This document shows positions 9,855-22,829 of a stretch of 64,000 nucleotides of DNA, in pieces; within the stretch, counting starts at the first letter, position 1, and each line of letters starts with the position of its first letter. The position numbers and the translations under genes are program-made. The notes under the pieces were generated by a model. The model worked only from the letters and a program-made list of their open reading frames with translations. It searched no databases and was not told the DNA's origin. Location of the stretch: NCBI GenBank assembly GCA_018136815.1, contig CM030939.1, positions 2,302,808-2,366,807 of the forward strand. Direction: 5' to 3'. The DNA is from Isochrysis galbana (taxonomy: Eukaryota; Haptophyta; Isochrysidales; Isochrysidaceae).

Positions 9855-12800
9855 CTAGTAGCCGTGGGTGATTAGCCACTGCTCGCGTCTCATCATCTGC
9901 CGCTTAATGTCGCATAGTACATCTCCAGCCACGTGCCACACGAATGCGGTGGACGGACGCATGTGTGCTTGTGAAGCATCGTCACCATCGCGCCTCGTGT
10001 CGGCCGCTTGACTACCCGAGATGAGACTGACCGCCGGTCGCTCCTTCCGCGAGGCTGCCTGATGCGTCACACAGTAAAGCGCGGCGACATGGCACAGGAA
10101 CTCTGGGTTTTCCACGGCCGAGTCTAACCTATTGGCGGGAGTAAAACCGAAGGGCGACTCGAGCTTCTCCCGAAAGATGGGATACAATTCAAACGTCCTG
10201 AGGCAGATGGGCGGTGTTGTAGTGAGAGTGGAGGATGGGATAGCAGTGGACTACCGGACGTGTAGTCCGACCCAGGGGACGTGCTTGCCTCTCCGTCAGG
10301 CCTCACCTTGCGACATTCTCGTCTTTTGAATAGGGAATTCCAGCCTTCGCCCTCTCATCCGCTTCGCGCCTGCGAGTGTGGAACACTTCCAAGTATTCTT
10401 GCCTCAAGCGCGTCGCGGCCTTCTTCGCCGCTTTCCAGGTCTCGCGCCGACGGCGTAGCTCTGCGTCGGATCTGCCCTCCATAGCGCCACCCGCTCCTCT
10501 GCTCCCTTCACGGCTGCGTGCAATCGACTCTGACGATGGAGGCACCTCTTCGTCATCCATACCACTCCAGTCCCGGATAAGCATACGCAAGTGCCGGTCC
10601 ATTTGACCGATCGAGTGTACGCCGGCGTCGACAGCACCTCCGGCCCCTTGTTGCTGTCGTCTCTCCATCTCCTCGCACACGTAGGCGTACACGTGTGACA
10701 TCGCGGAGACACGCCTCGTCGCCACAGGACAGTTACCAATACTAGCCGAGTTCGTCAAGTTGCATGAGGCGAGAGTGCCATCGACGCCTTTACCTGGGTC
10801 CTCCATCCAGGCGGGCCGACCCGCCTGTCGCGCAAGCCTGTCAATCCGATTCAACTCCTCTCTCTCTTCCTTGCTAAGGGGCTCGTCAAGCGCCCGCTGA
10901 TACAACTCGCCTAGCCTGATTGCGTCCGGGTGCTCCATGCCGCGACGATCGCAGACGCAGCTGAAGGCCATCGCTGCCTGCCCAACGTCATAAGAGCTGA
11001 AGTGTCGCTTGGTTACGAAGTCTTCTTGGAGCGCATCCTCTGATGGACGCGCACGATCATGCTGTATAGCCGTCCCAGGGGCCGGTGCCGCCCCGGGTCG
11101 TGCCGGCGGTGCCGCTGGCGGCGGGAGGTTGAACATGTCGACAAGCTCGGGGTCGATGCTGACCAAAAATTCGTCCCCATCATAGTCGCCACCAGCCAAA
11201 AAGTCGGCGAGCGGTTGCGCGCCGCGCGTGGAGAAGAACACGCCATGGGCAAGATCGTGAGCAACTGCCTTTCCCTCGGGCGCATTGTTGCGGGCAAAAA
11301 GGAGAGCCTCGAGGGCTGGGCAACTGGTTTCAAGATTCACCCGCCGGGCGTCTCCGGCAAGGCAACCGGGGGCGCGATAGACTAGTGCACGGCCACAGGC
11401 GCCGATGCTCGAGCCTGCTGCGACGCGCGGCGCGCTGACTATGCACCCATGATCAATGATCAAGATGGTACCCTCGGGCAGGGTGCCGGTAAAATCTGGG
11501 AAGCCCATCATGTAGTACGACAAGCGGCCAAGGGGAAGCTTGCCTTCACGCAATCTAGAGAACTCATCAGCGATAGCATCCGTGCCCTTCTGTGCGAGCC
11601 AAGGCTCATGCAGCGGATCAAAGCCCGCTGTCAGCATTTCCTTGATAGAAGCGAAGCTGTTGCCGGTTGTGGCAGTGCAGCCGCCTCGCCTCGCGGGCGC
11701 GTTGGCATCGCGCGTAAATTGAGAGGCAGCTTGAAGGACTTGAGCCATGCTAGTTCGACGCCTGTCCTCGGCGCCCCCAATCGAGGGCATCTCGTCGACT
11801 TCTCGCTGCACCAGTTTCTTGAGATAGTCAACCGCAGGTTGCAGCCCGCAGCCGTGTTCGAGTATGGGAATAAGGAGCTTGTTCGTCCTCGGGTAGCCCC
11901 TTCTCGGCTGCGTGATCGAGACCACCTCCAAGTAGAAGTGAGGCCACGCTATGGGGTCCCAGCCACGGTCGGGTGTTATCTTGACCATCGAGGAGGTGAC
12001 GAGAATGGTGCGTTCTGGGAGCGGGGAGGCGGCGACGAGTGTGCCTTTGGCCAGGCCTCCTTGAAACCACAGGCGAACCTGTGCCCCGAGTGGAGCTCCA
12101 TTAGACCTTTGCATGGCAAGGAGCCCACGACCTTGGCGAGAGTGGCCGTTCTGTTTGGGTGCGGTGAGAAATTCGCTAGCGACCTGCGACGCGAGGTCCA
12201 TCGAGATAAGTCCGGCACCATCCGTCATGATGAAGGCACCGCCTCCGCACTCACTCGCCGGAATGTCATCGACGAGAATGAGTCTCACCTCTCCCTCGGA
12301 AGGCGTTGGGGAGAGGCCAATCGCCGCAAAGCTCGCTACGAAGGTGGCGGTGGCCACGGGACCAGGCACGAGCGGCAGCAAGGGTGAGCGCGGCCGGCCA
12401 GAGCCTCTCCAGTCAAACACGCGGGCCTGCAGGGCCCTGGAGGCGAGACAGCTCGTAGTCTGAGAGAAGGCGAGTGCCAGCCGCTTGGTCAGCTTAGCCG
12501 TAGGAAGGGACTCGAAGTCTGCGAGAGCCCGCCGAGCCGCGGCGGGGCTGTCCCATGATACGCGGCCCTGCGCCAACCGGTGCTCATCACCTTGAACGGT
12601 ATGGGAGGATACGATGAATATGGCCTTGGTGTCCTTGGCCGAGTGATCCACCTTTGCGGCGAAAAAGACGAAGTGTCGTCCGCAAATGCGCATTCCGCGC
12701 TGCAACACTCGCCTCTGAGCAGCTTCCGCAGCCTCACGCTGCCGCCCGCCGTCGGACTCGTCCGATCTCGGGAGATCATCGAAGGTGACGAGGAGCAACT

Positions 12801-15800
12801 GTTCATTCCCGAACGTCGCAGCGGCGTGCGTACCACCTCGGCGTTCTGGAACGCTGAGGAGCACTTTCCCTTGCGTACTGACGCGCGCTCGATAAACCAG
12901 GATCTCGCCGTCTCGTGCAATCGGAAGCCAGTGCCGTCTCCCTGTTTGCAAGTAGGATGAAATCAATGCTTGCCTCGCTTTGGAGCTAGATGTCGTGCTC
13001 CAAGCCGCCGCAAGCTCTTGTTCAGCATGCGGCGCGAGCTGCTCTAGCATTCCCACGCTCTCAAGATAGAACGCGAGCGCGAAGGGCAAAGCGGAATCGC
13101 GACCGATAGGGACGGCTCCCGTCACCTCTTCATCCCGCTTTTCGTTCGCTATGAGATCTTCCTCCACTTCCAATAGCGAATCGAGCTGCGAGTCGTCCCA
13201 TTCGTCCTCATCGACGGGGTCATTCGGCGCGACAAGCGTCGAACTTGCTACCACCGTCGATGCGGTCTTGGCACCCAGCCCCAGTTTAATTAACATCGCA
13301 TTGTTTTCGGCGACACGAGCGTCGCGCTCGCACTCGTATTCGGACCGCTCCGGCGCCCGGTAGGGCGTCTCCTCGATTATGTCCAAGGACTCCGCACTAG
13401 CTTCGAGATGAAAGGCGCCATCGGTCAATGCTGCCTCTACTGCCTGTTGCGCCTCGGAGAGCGTGAGCACGACTTCGAACAAGACATTCGTCGTCAGAGA
13501 ACTTACAGCCATAGAGAAGACAGGCTCGGCTGAGGAGTCTTCGATGCTTGACCCTTCCTCCTGCCTAATCTCACAATGCGCTGGTACCCGCCAGAGACGA
13601 ATATGGCCCTCGAGTGCCGCGCGATCGCTTCCCATGCGGCATCGCACCTTCTGGCCTAGCAACTCATGCCCCGAGTCCTGCCACACAGGCGCCTCCCCCT
13701 CTGGCGGGACCACCACCCAAGCTCCATACCGGCCGTACGCCTCGGCTAGAGACGACTGCAGTCTCACAGGAAAAAGTTGAGCGTCGCCGTAGCCGTCACA
13801 GGTCATGTAGAACGCAGGCATCCCCATTTTGGCACCTGGCGAGCGGCCGGGCTTCCTGATCAACCCTAGGCACCACTCGGAGCCGCTATCCCCGTCGACT
13901 TCAAAGCGGACTGCAACGCGGGTCCCAGGCTCAGGTTGACGCCGGCCAGCGATTTCTTTTTCTACGGCACCGCCGAGCCACGGCGGTATTGGCGACTCCT
14001 CATCTGCGCGTTGGACCAATTGCATCTGTACATTGTCTAGATGTTCATCGATCTCCTCGTCGTTGAGCAGCTCATCGCGCAAGAATCGGGGTATGGGGAT
14101 ACACCGCAGGCGGGCCAGTTGTACATCGCTCCCCACTTTGGCATTGATTGCGTACGCAGGGAAAGGCGCGCCCTTGTCTGATTGCCGGGCGCACATGTGC
14201 ACGAGCGGCAGGTCCGCCTCAGAAACAATATCAATTGGTGCAGCCATCGAATCAAGAAGCTTTTTGAAATCTCTCTCGCTCCACTTGCCGCCAGCTGGTG
14301 ACCTAAGGCGGTCGCGCAGAACGGCGCACGTCGTGCCGCGCATGTTGGTGTCTTTGAACCGCTCCTGCAACAAAATAGGGCATTAGCCGTGTATGTGAGG
14401 GTTTAAAGTGGTGGGATGAGGTTTAGGGTGGAGCGGGGTGTGGAGCGGGAGGGGTTGCTGGAGTCGGAAGTGGGCGCGATCACCAATTGAAAAGAGTATT
14501 GGCTACGCACAGACCTGCAATTTACTCCACGACTCCATCCTATTCGAGCTCAATGCGAGAACCGAGAGGACGAGGCTACCCGCGTCAGTCAAATCCAGCA
14601 CAGCTTTGGGTCCGTCGGATTGCCCGGCGGCATCAATGACGGAGACTGCGGCCCCTTTCACAACACTCGGAATTTCGCCATGGAGCAGCTTTTTCCGCCA
14701 GCGGCAGTTATCGCATCGTCCGCACGGAGGTTCTGCTTCCGGCTGATGCATGGCGGCCGCCAACCATGTGGCGCGGCATGTGGAGGTGTCGTTAAGGTAA
14801 TCACGAAGCTGAAATGAGGTGCAAGGCGGGGTTGGGTGAGCAGCTATCATGAGCGATGCTACGCCACAATAAGGGTGAGGCAAGCAAGAAAAAGTGGGTG
14901 TAGTTGGGTTGTAGCGAGAGATTGCGCGTTGGGAAGGGAGCTAGGCGCGCGCGACTGCCGCTTGCAGGAAAGCCGTCTGTGCTCCTCAGACGGTGCCGTA
15001 CATCAGTAGATGCGACCTTCCATTTCCTCGTCCCCGCGCACCTGTTGCACCCCTGGAGTCCATGATGTTGCCCCAGGGTTCCATACCGGGCCGGCGCCCG
15101 ACGCCCATACAGCCCCAGTGTGTGCTCTAGGAGCCACTCCTGCGACTTCATACGTGCACGCAGAAAGAACACAGAGTGCGGGTGCGCCGTCTCGTCCCGC
15201 GCGTCCTAGCTGTTGGAAGTAGTCCTCCAGGGTGCTTGGGATCCCAAGGTGGTATACGAGGCGCACTCCAGGCGGCGAGACGCCCAGTCCGTACGCTTTA
15301 GTGCATACAAGAACTTGCGTGTGGCCGCTGTCGAACTTGGCTAATTTGCTCTCCATCTCTGGGTCTTTGCCCACTAGCGTATCAACGATGCCTGTGAGAT
15401 CGGCAGCCTCTTTTAGTAGCCGTCCTTTCACCGTCATCACCTCGTCTTTCGTCCGGCAGAAGATGAGGGCGGGGAGGCGCATGCGCTGGCGCTCCGCGCA
15501 GCCACCTTTCCCGAATCCGATGCATTTGCAGATGACGCGAATTTCTGCTTCTAAACGCTGTCGCCGATCCTGGACCCAAATGGAGAGGTTGTCCCGCCAA
15601 GCCCGACGCACCCGGAAATCTTCATTGCCGAGAGGACGCGATAGCGTGCAAAGAGCGGAGGAGTCTTCGCCGGCTCGATTGCCGTAGGAGACGCCGCAAA
15701 CATAACAGGAGAGCAAAGGCGACGCTCGCCACAATCGGAGGTGACAACTACAATTGCCGCATTGCACCATAGGCTCGCGTACCCTCCCGCCTGCGGGCGC

Positions 15801-18800
15801 CTCATCCGTTGGCAACGACGCATACTGGAGGCCGAGCGAGGCGACGATGATCTTCCTCGTCTCATGAGTGGCGGAAGCTGAAAGAGCGAGGATGGGCGGC
15901 CGACTGCTTCCCGCCGCCTCGGCGAGATCGCACAGGATGTCGCCAATGCGTGCGTACTCGGGCCGGAAGACATCCTGGCTGACGTTGCCCTCGCCTCCCC
16001 AGGCAGTGATTAGGTGGGCCTCATCCACAACGACGAGCCTCACCTGCAGCCAAACCAAGAGAGGCTAAGCAAGATGCACGGACACGTGCGAAATACTGCA
16101 TCACACGGCACAGCACAGGCCCCGCTCGCGTTGGCCAGCCGGTGCATAGTTACGTGAAGATGGGAGAGGGCGGCTTGCCTGCTGCCGCCGAAAAACCTCA
16201 ATCATGTCGTTGCGGTGATCAGAATTTGGCATGCTGAGTGATAAAAGCTTCTCGGGCGTGATGAACACCAAGGCGTACCTCCCAGAGAGCTGTGTGCGCA
16301 CGTCAATCTGTCCCTCGACATCGAACCAAGTTGCCACGTCTTCCAACCCACGCTCAAGAGCGAGCTCGTTGAGCTCGTTGACCTGCTCACACATGATCGC
16401 ACGGGTAGGAGAGACGACCAGCACGAGAGGCACCTTTGTTGTCTTGTTCCGAGAAAGCGCCGGAATGCGTAAGGGCGGAGGTGGGATTGATGCTGGCTCG
16501 GCGTTGGGTGCCAATGCTCCACGAGCAGTGTATCTAACATTCATGGGCGTCAGATCAGAGGGCTGGACTGCGACGCGGGGATCCTCCGAATGGGCGGTGT
16601 CTGCCAACTCGGCAAGGGCAGTACCATGTTTATCTACAGATGTCTCATCAGCTGCTTCCGTCGCTATTGTGCATTCCTTGGCATGGGCGTTACTCTCACT
16701 AATTGATGCATTCCCGCAACCATTTGCATCGTGACTTGTGGATAAAATTTCGTCCGCGGGCCGCTCGTTCGAGGGCACGCCAGGGCTCACGTTCTCAGCA
16801 CACCACGCGTGCCATAGATCATGAATAGCCACCATGTGGTAGATCAAGCTCTTGCCAGAACTCGTGGCCCAGACAACAAGCTCATCGTTCGGATTGGGCT
16901 GAAGCAACTGGGCGATCACCTGCAGCGTACGAGGAACGGTGGTGTGCCATTGATAGCCCATAAAAACCAAATGGCAAGGGCAGTGAGCTAGTGCTGAGCT
17001 CTTGTGCAGCCACAAGGAGGCTATCACCTCTTCCTGTCCCTGGCGGAACTCGTCCACGCCAAAGAACTGCCGCAACGTGGAGAGCAGTGGATTGTCCATT
17101 TCGGCCGGGATGGGAGGCAGCGGGCGCCGAGGCCGGCGCGCGGCCTTGCAGGCAGTTGCAGGGCACGCAGACGGCATGGCTCCAGCTCCGGCATCCTCGA
17201 GCGCCTCCTCGGTGGCCCAGGGGAACTCTTCGGAGTCCTCGCTCTCGCTTTCTGGTGAGTCGGATGATCCTTCCGCGGCGTTCGAGCCGATCGTGGACCT
17301 CCGTCGATTTACTATCGAGCGCCGCTTCTTCGTCGCGTCGATACCTCGGCCGAGTGCTTTCGCGACCTCTTCAACGGGCTTGCCTTGGTCAAGGAGGTCG
17401 AGCATTGTCGCATCTTCTTCTGGCGTCCAAAACCGACGCATGGTGCAACCTTCAGCGCGAATTGCGCGTGCGGGTGTCTGCGAAGGAGGCGGAGCGCGGA
17501 AGTCGTCGTCTGCTGCCCATCTAGCTAGTCCGGAACGGAAGAGCTCGCTGATCCTTTGGAATGAATACGCAGGCACGCTTCCAACGCCGTCGTCCTTAAA
17601 TCGGAGAAGGGCCTGCAATAGTAGGCGGTGAGAAGAGCCGACGGGAATCAAGAAGTGAGCAGGTTGGAACGGCAAGCGCGTGGGCCTGCGGAGGGGTGCA
17701 GCACGCCGCGCGAAAACCACGCCGAGGAATGCCATCCTCGCGGAGACTGCCGTTTCCGCACAGGACAGCTTCCGTAGATGTCGAAAGCCGAGAAGCCTCG
17801 TTTGGTGAAGGAACGCTATTTTGCTAGAGGTGCAAAAGAGCGCTCATTCCGCCACCACCTGGTCCACCGTGCGGATCCCGACGCCCAAAAGGCAAGCAAG
17901 AGCCTAGACTCACCTGCTGGAGCGACTGGTTCACTTCCACGATAGTGGCCAGGCGCCAAGTTGAGGCATCCCCTGCTCGTATTTCTAGCTTTCGCTTGAG
18001 CCGCAGCCAGAGATGACTGTCCTCTAGCGGGAGCGAACGTCCGACCGTGCTCACACATTCCGTGACGTCATCGCATCGAAACTCTTCCGAGTCCTCGCTC
18101 TCGCTTTCTAGTGAGTCGGATAATCCTTCCGCGGCGTTCGAGCCGATCGTGGACCTCCGTCGATTTAGTGCCGCGCGCCGCTTCTTCGTCGCGTCGAGAC
18201 TTCGGCCGAGTGCTTTCGCGACCTCTTCAACGGGCTTGCCTTGGTCAAGGAGGTCGAGCATTGTCGCATCTTCTTCTGGCGTCCAAAACCGACGCATGGT
18301 GCAACCTTCAGCGCGAATTGCGCGTGCGGGTGTCTGCGAAGGAGGCGGAGCGCGGAAGTCGTCGTCTGCTGCCCATCTAGCTAGTCCGGAACGGAAGAGC
18401 TCGCTGATCCTTTGGAATGAATACGCAGGCACGCTTCCAACGCCGTCGTCCTTAAATCGGAGAAGGGCCTGCAATAGTAGGCGGTGAGAAGAGCCCGACG
18501 GGAATCAAGAAGTGAGCAGGTTGGAACGGCAAGCGCGCGGGCCTGCGGAGGGGTGCAGCACGCCGCGCGAAAACCACGCCGAGGAATGCCATCCTCGCGG
18601 AGACTGCCGTTTCCGCACAGGACAGCTTCCGTAGATGTCGAAAGCCGAGAAGCCTCGTTTGGTGAAGGAACGCTATTTTGCTAGAGGTGCAAAAGAGCGC
18701 TCATTCCGCCACCACCTGGTCCACCGTGCGGATCCCGACGCCCAAAAGGCAAGCAAGAGCCTAGACTCACCTGCTGGAGCGACTGGTTCACTTCCACGAT

Positions 18801-21800
18801 AGTGGCCAGGCGCCAAGTTGAGGCATCCCCTGCTCGTATTTCTAGCTTTCGCTTGAGCCGCAGCCAGAGATGACTGTCCTCTAGCGGGAGCGAACGTCCG
18901 ACCGTGCTCACACATTCCGTGACGTCATCGCATCGAAACTCTTCCGAGTCCTCGCTCTCGCTTTCTAGTGAGTCGGATAATCCTTCCGCGGCGTTCGAGC
19001 CGATCGTGGACCTCCGTCGATTTAGTGCCGCGCGCCGCTTCTTCGTCGCGTCGAGACTTCGGCCGAGTGCTTTCGCGACCTCTTCAACGGGCTTGCCTTG
19101 GTCAAGGAGGTCGAGCATTGTCGCATCTTCTTCTGGCGTCCAAAACCGACGCATGGTGCAACCTTCAGCGCGAATTGCGCGTGCGGGTGTCTGCGAAGGA
19201 GGCGGAGCGCGGAAGTCGTCGTCTGCTGCCCATCTAGCTAGTCCGGAACGGAAGAGCTCGCTGATCCTTTGGAATGAATACGCAGGCACGCTTCCAACGC
19301 CGTCGTCCTTAAATCGGAGAAGGGCCTGCAATAGTAGGCGGTGAGAAGAGCCGACGGGAATCAAGAAGTGAGCAGGTTGGAACGGCAAGCGCGTGGGCCT
19401 GCGGAGGGGTGCAGCACGCCGCGCGAAAACCACGCCGAGGAATGCCATCCTCGCGGAGACTGCCGTTTCCGCACAGGACAGCTTCCGTAGATGTCGAAAG
19501 CCGAGAAGCCTCGTTTGGTGAAGGAACGCTATTTTGCTAGAGGTGCAAAAGAGCGCTCATTCCGCCACCACCTGGTCCACCGTGCGGATCCCGACGCCCA
19601 AAAGGCAAGCAAGAGCCTAGACTCACCTGCTGGAGCGACTGGTTCACTTCCACGATAGTGGCCAGGCGCCAAGTTGAGGCGTCCCCTGCTCGTATTTCTA
19701 GCTTTCGCTTGAGCCGCAGCCAGAGATGACTGTCCTCTAGCGGGAGCGAACGTCCGACCGTGCTCACACATTCCGTGACGTCATCGCATCGAGGGCTATC
19801 GTGCTGATGGTCACCGCATGCGTCGCCGACAACACCGGCAACGGCTGTAGTGTCGGGAATTCTTGACCTCATGAGCCGTGGGGCGATGGGATGTTCGGCA
19901 CCGAGACTTGAGCCGCAAGAGGCAATTTCGGCAGCGCTTATAGCGAATGCTCCTTGAGTCTCGTCTGACATGAAGCGCTGCGAGACTGGAGCTTCATCTT
20001 CGCTGGCCGATGCACACGGACTTTGAGCATCGGTCTGCGGTGTACCCCTTCCGATTACGAGCACTTGCGAGTCCTCCCATGAAACGTTTCTAGACAAGCC
20101 GTGTCCCTCAGTGGGATGAGAGCTCCCTGCCAACCTCCGATTCCGCATCCGAGCCGTTGCTCGGACCACCGCGCCTTGTGAGCGGCCAAGGGCGCATACG
20201 ATGTCCTCCACAGCTTCCCCTCCCTCAAGGAGAGCCCGCAACCTTTCAGTTTCTTCTTCCGTCCAAGCGCGTCGAACAGTCCTCCTGCCCAGTGTGGGAC
20301 CAACGCCGTCATGTGCAAGACGTCGTTCGTGTCCGCCGCATCGTACTGCGCCAACGGCCCACCTGGCATGCATCGAGCCGAAGAGGTCACCGAAGGCGCC
20401 GCGTGAATACGTGATAGTGCGCTCGGATCCGTCCTCCGTAGCGCATCGGAGATCAACCTGGCGGAGCGAACGGCAGTGATGCACGGATTAGAAGTAATAC
20501 TACTACAAAAGCGATGAGTGGGAGAGAAACGGCGATGGCGTGATACATACAGCAATTGTCGCGGCATGGGTGAGTGTGCCACGCGAGGGCTAATCGAATA
20601 TGCTCGAGAAGATGCCACATCGGACGGTCCAGCATTGGCATGGCTAGCAGCGGGCATTCATCACCGTCTCGGGGCCCACGTTTACGATGGAGGCCAAATG
20701 CCACTTTGAGGTGTCCTCAGCTGAGATCATTTCCACCTGACGCCCACGCCAGCTGCGAGAGCGCGCCCAATTCAAGCAAAATCCGGGAACCGAGGTGACC
20801 TCCGGAAATTCGTCACAGCCCTCGTCACTCATGGTCACGTTCTCGCAGCCGCGTAAAGGAGAGGCACGTCTACTGTTGATCTCAGGACAGCAGTCATCAC
20901 CACGACCGCTACATGGAGCTGCATCCACGTTGGCTGAACCCCTTGAGAACCGTGCGTACGTATGGTCTGGAGCGCTCGTGCTGTAGCTAGCAGATTTCTT
21001 GGGTCTCTTGGATCGTACTATCGGTTCTCCGTCCTTGTCACTAGGGTGGTCCCGACTCTCTTTTTCCTTTTGTGCCGCGGTCTTACCACCGACAGGCATC
21101 CGTAGGTGTGACTCTTGTTCCAACGGCCTTGGCCGCTTGCCAACTAGCGCAACCGTAGAGCCGCTTCGTCTCCTTTGGGCAGATTGGCTCTGGCCTGCTC
21201 TCGCTGGTGCGCAACCCGAACAGCCGAGTCCACGCTGTTGGTTGTTTAGCGGCTCAGAGATGGGGTGCAGAATATATTCCGGTTTGTCAGCCACGTCTGC
21301 CTCTACACATGAGCTTGGAGGGCCGGAGGACCGGCATGAGCAGCAGTCCTCCTCGCCGCGTTCCGGTTCCATCACCTCGCACTCTTCCTCATCCATGGCT
21401 AGCGTTGTATACGTCTGGTCGTCAGTGGGCGCATGCAACGGCGCCTGCTGGACCAATGATGCAGGCTGTGGGGAGGAGGATGATCCGGGCGGTGTGAGAG
21501 ACGGAGGGCTCTCGCCACCCTCCGATGGAGCCGACAAATGATAGCCGGCTACGAAGAACTCACTACGCTTAGTGAGTGATCTTGATGCTCCCGCTGCATA
21601 TGTCTCGTAATTGTTCATCACTTTTGCCTTCAAAGCTTCGTAAGTAGACCCTTTGCGCCTCACTCTCCTTCCATCTTGCGGAGAAGGCAACACGGAAGAG
21701 AAGTCGGAATCCGTATCGAGCTCGCCACCTCCCTCCTGCTCGTCTTGCCGCAACGCGGCCGATGATGATATCAGCGCCATTGGGTGCCCTCGCTCTGAGT

Positions 21801-22038
21801 TGGAAGTCTCAGACAACAAGTCAGAATCGCTGAGTGCTGATGAGAGATCCGAGTCGGAGCCGAGAGCGGAGTCGAGCTCAGAGTCGGAGCTAATCTCCCC
21901 GTCGATGGGTCCGCGCTCAGCCGCTAGCCAGTGCAGCATGGTTGTCGCCCCCCCGCCCAGGGTAACATTCCGTTGTGCAGAGCCGGGTGGAGATGTCCCA
22001 CACGCTCCGCTGGGAGAAGGGAAGCAGCCATCGGCCAT
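9855..22038 (-). CDS. RecQ DNA helicase fused to a cellular RNA-dependent RNA polymerase, with Tudor-like/Myb-like repeats
   Basis: Ten exons (22038-20665, 20457-19627, 19325-18771, 18468-17914, 17612-17028, 16919-16179, 16043-15147, 14808-14515, 14364-10307, 10197-9855) read as one frame of about 3,410 residues. All introns are phase 0 except the last. Residues 1-430 are acidic and serine-rich. Residues ~430-1200 hold four Tudor-like plus Myb/SANT-like modules (for example RRFWTPEEDATMLDLL). The helicase spans ~1280-1850: Walker A SSGKS (K1323), DEAH (D1554), LALSASATHET, QQLGRAGRDG. The RecQ zinc module (CGRCDNC) and winged-helix region follow. The winged helix crosses the 150-bp intron 14365-14514 that leads into the RdRP. 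The RdRP has KVDHSAKD, an FSQTT box, the catalytic DYDGD at ~3004-3008, and a C-terminal FVWHVAGD exon. The intron at 16044-16178 uses a GC donor. The likely role is unwinding aberrant DNA and making dsRNA for silencing. Confidence 0.88.
17225..19793. repeat. Three tandem ~857-bp repeats inside the RecQ-RdRP gene
   Basis: Three head-to-tail copies (about 17225-18078, 18079-18935 and 18936-19792) have a period of 856-857 bp. Copies two and three are nearly identical over both exon and intron. Each unit contains a 301-302-bp intron and a 555-bp (185-codon) exon. The array therefore adds whole phase-0 modules without disturbing the frame. The first copy diverges at its left edge, where it enters the helicase exon. 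Near-identity in the introns points to a very recent expansion. Confidence 0.93.
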
Positions 22039-22829
22039 GATCGAGATGGAGCGGAGGCGAGATGCGCTCTCCTTCCCAACCCCTCTCCCCCTTCCTTCCC
22101 TCCCCTCCTGCCACCCCACCCAACCCCCGCCCTCCCTTCCTCCCTCCTCTCCGTCTCTCCTTTCCTCCGTCCCTCTCCCTTCCCCCCCTCCCTCCCTTCC
22201 CCCCCCTCTCCCTCTCCCTCCCCTCCCCTCTCCCTCTCTCCCTGTCCCTCCCTCTCCCTCGCTCTCTCTCTTTCCTTCCCTCCCTCCCTCTCTCTCTCTC
22301 TCTCCCCCTGTTTCTCACCTAAAGATACCCTCGGCGCGAGCATGACAGAAGAGACTACTACTTCACAGGGAGAGAGCGAAACAAAGCTCAGCAGACGACA
22401 CGCGCGCGGCGCCCGGCCTCCCTCCTCCTCTTCTTCTCTATTTCCCCCGGGTTTTCTCTCTTCACTTCTGCCTTTTCCCTCTCCACCTCTCCTCTCTCCT
22501 CTCCCTCTCTCGCCCTAGGGCACCCCTTCTTTTATTCTCTCTTTCTCTCCCTCTTTCATCTGATGCGCCCCCCCCTCCAGGGGGGGTCTCTCTCTCGCCT
22601 CGCTCGGCTTCATCAGCACACGCACGCTCTCCCATCTTGTATTTATAAGAGTAAGAGTCCATCCCGCTACCCCTTCTTCCCCGCGCCGGCGTCGGCTACT
22701 CGCGATCAGTCCCTCGCACCCATCCCGTTAGAAGTTAAAGAAGGGTCGAGCATCTTGCATCTTGTTACAGTACCTTGTACCTTGTTGCCTTGTTGGTTGG
22801 CTATTGTTGGCTGTATGTAGAGCTAGAAA
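22039..22829. promoter_or_regulatory. 5' flank of the RecQ-RdRP gene: long CT/GA tracts
   Basis: CT-rich tracts on the plus strand (about 22070-22315 and 22430-22560) are purine tracts on the coding strand of the minus gene. A C/G cluster follows near 22565-22590. The region probably includes the 5' UTR and promoter, but I see no defined promoter element. The long open frames crossing these tracts are low-complexity artefacts. Confidence 0.45.

Noticed and set aside
11449-12387. 312-codon plus-strand frame opposite the RdRP
   Set aside because: Shadow of the GC-rich RdRP exon; no family match.
10303-16058. RdRP and RecQ as two separate adjacent genes
   Set aside because: The phase-0 intron 14365-14514, the domain spanning it, and the lack of any stop or promoter-sized gap favour one gene. 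Only cDNA can settle it.
17225-19793. CRISPR or satellite array
   Set aside because: The repeats are 857 bp, coding, and contain introns; they are gene-internal duplications.
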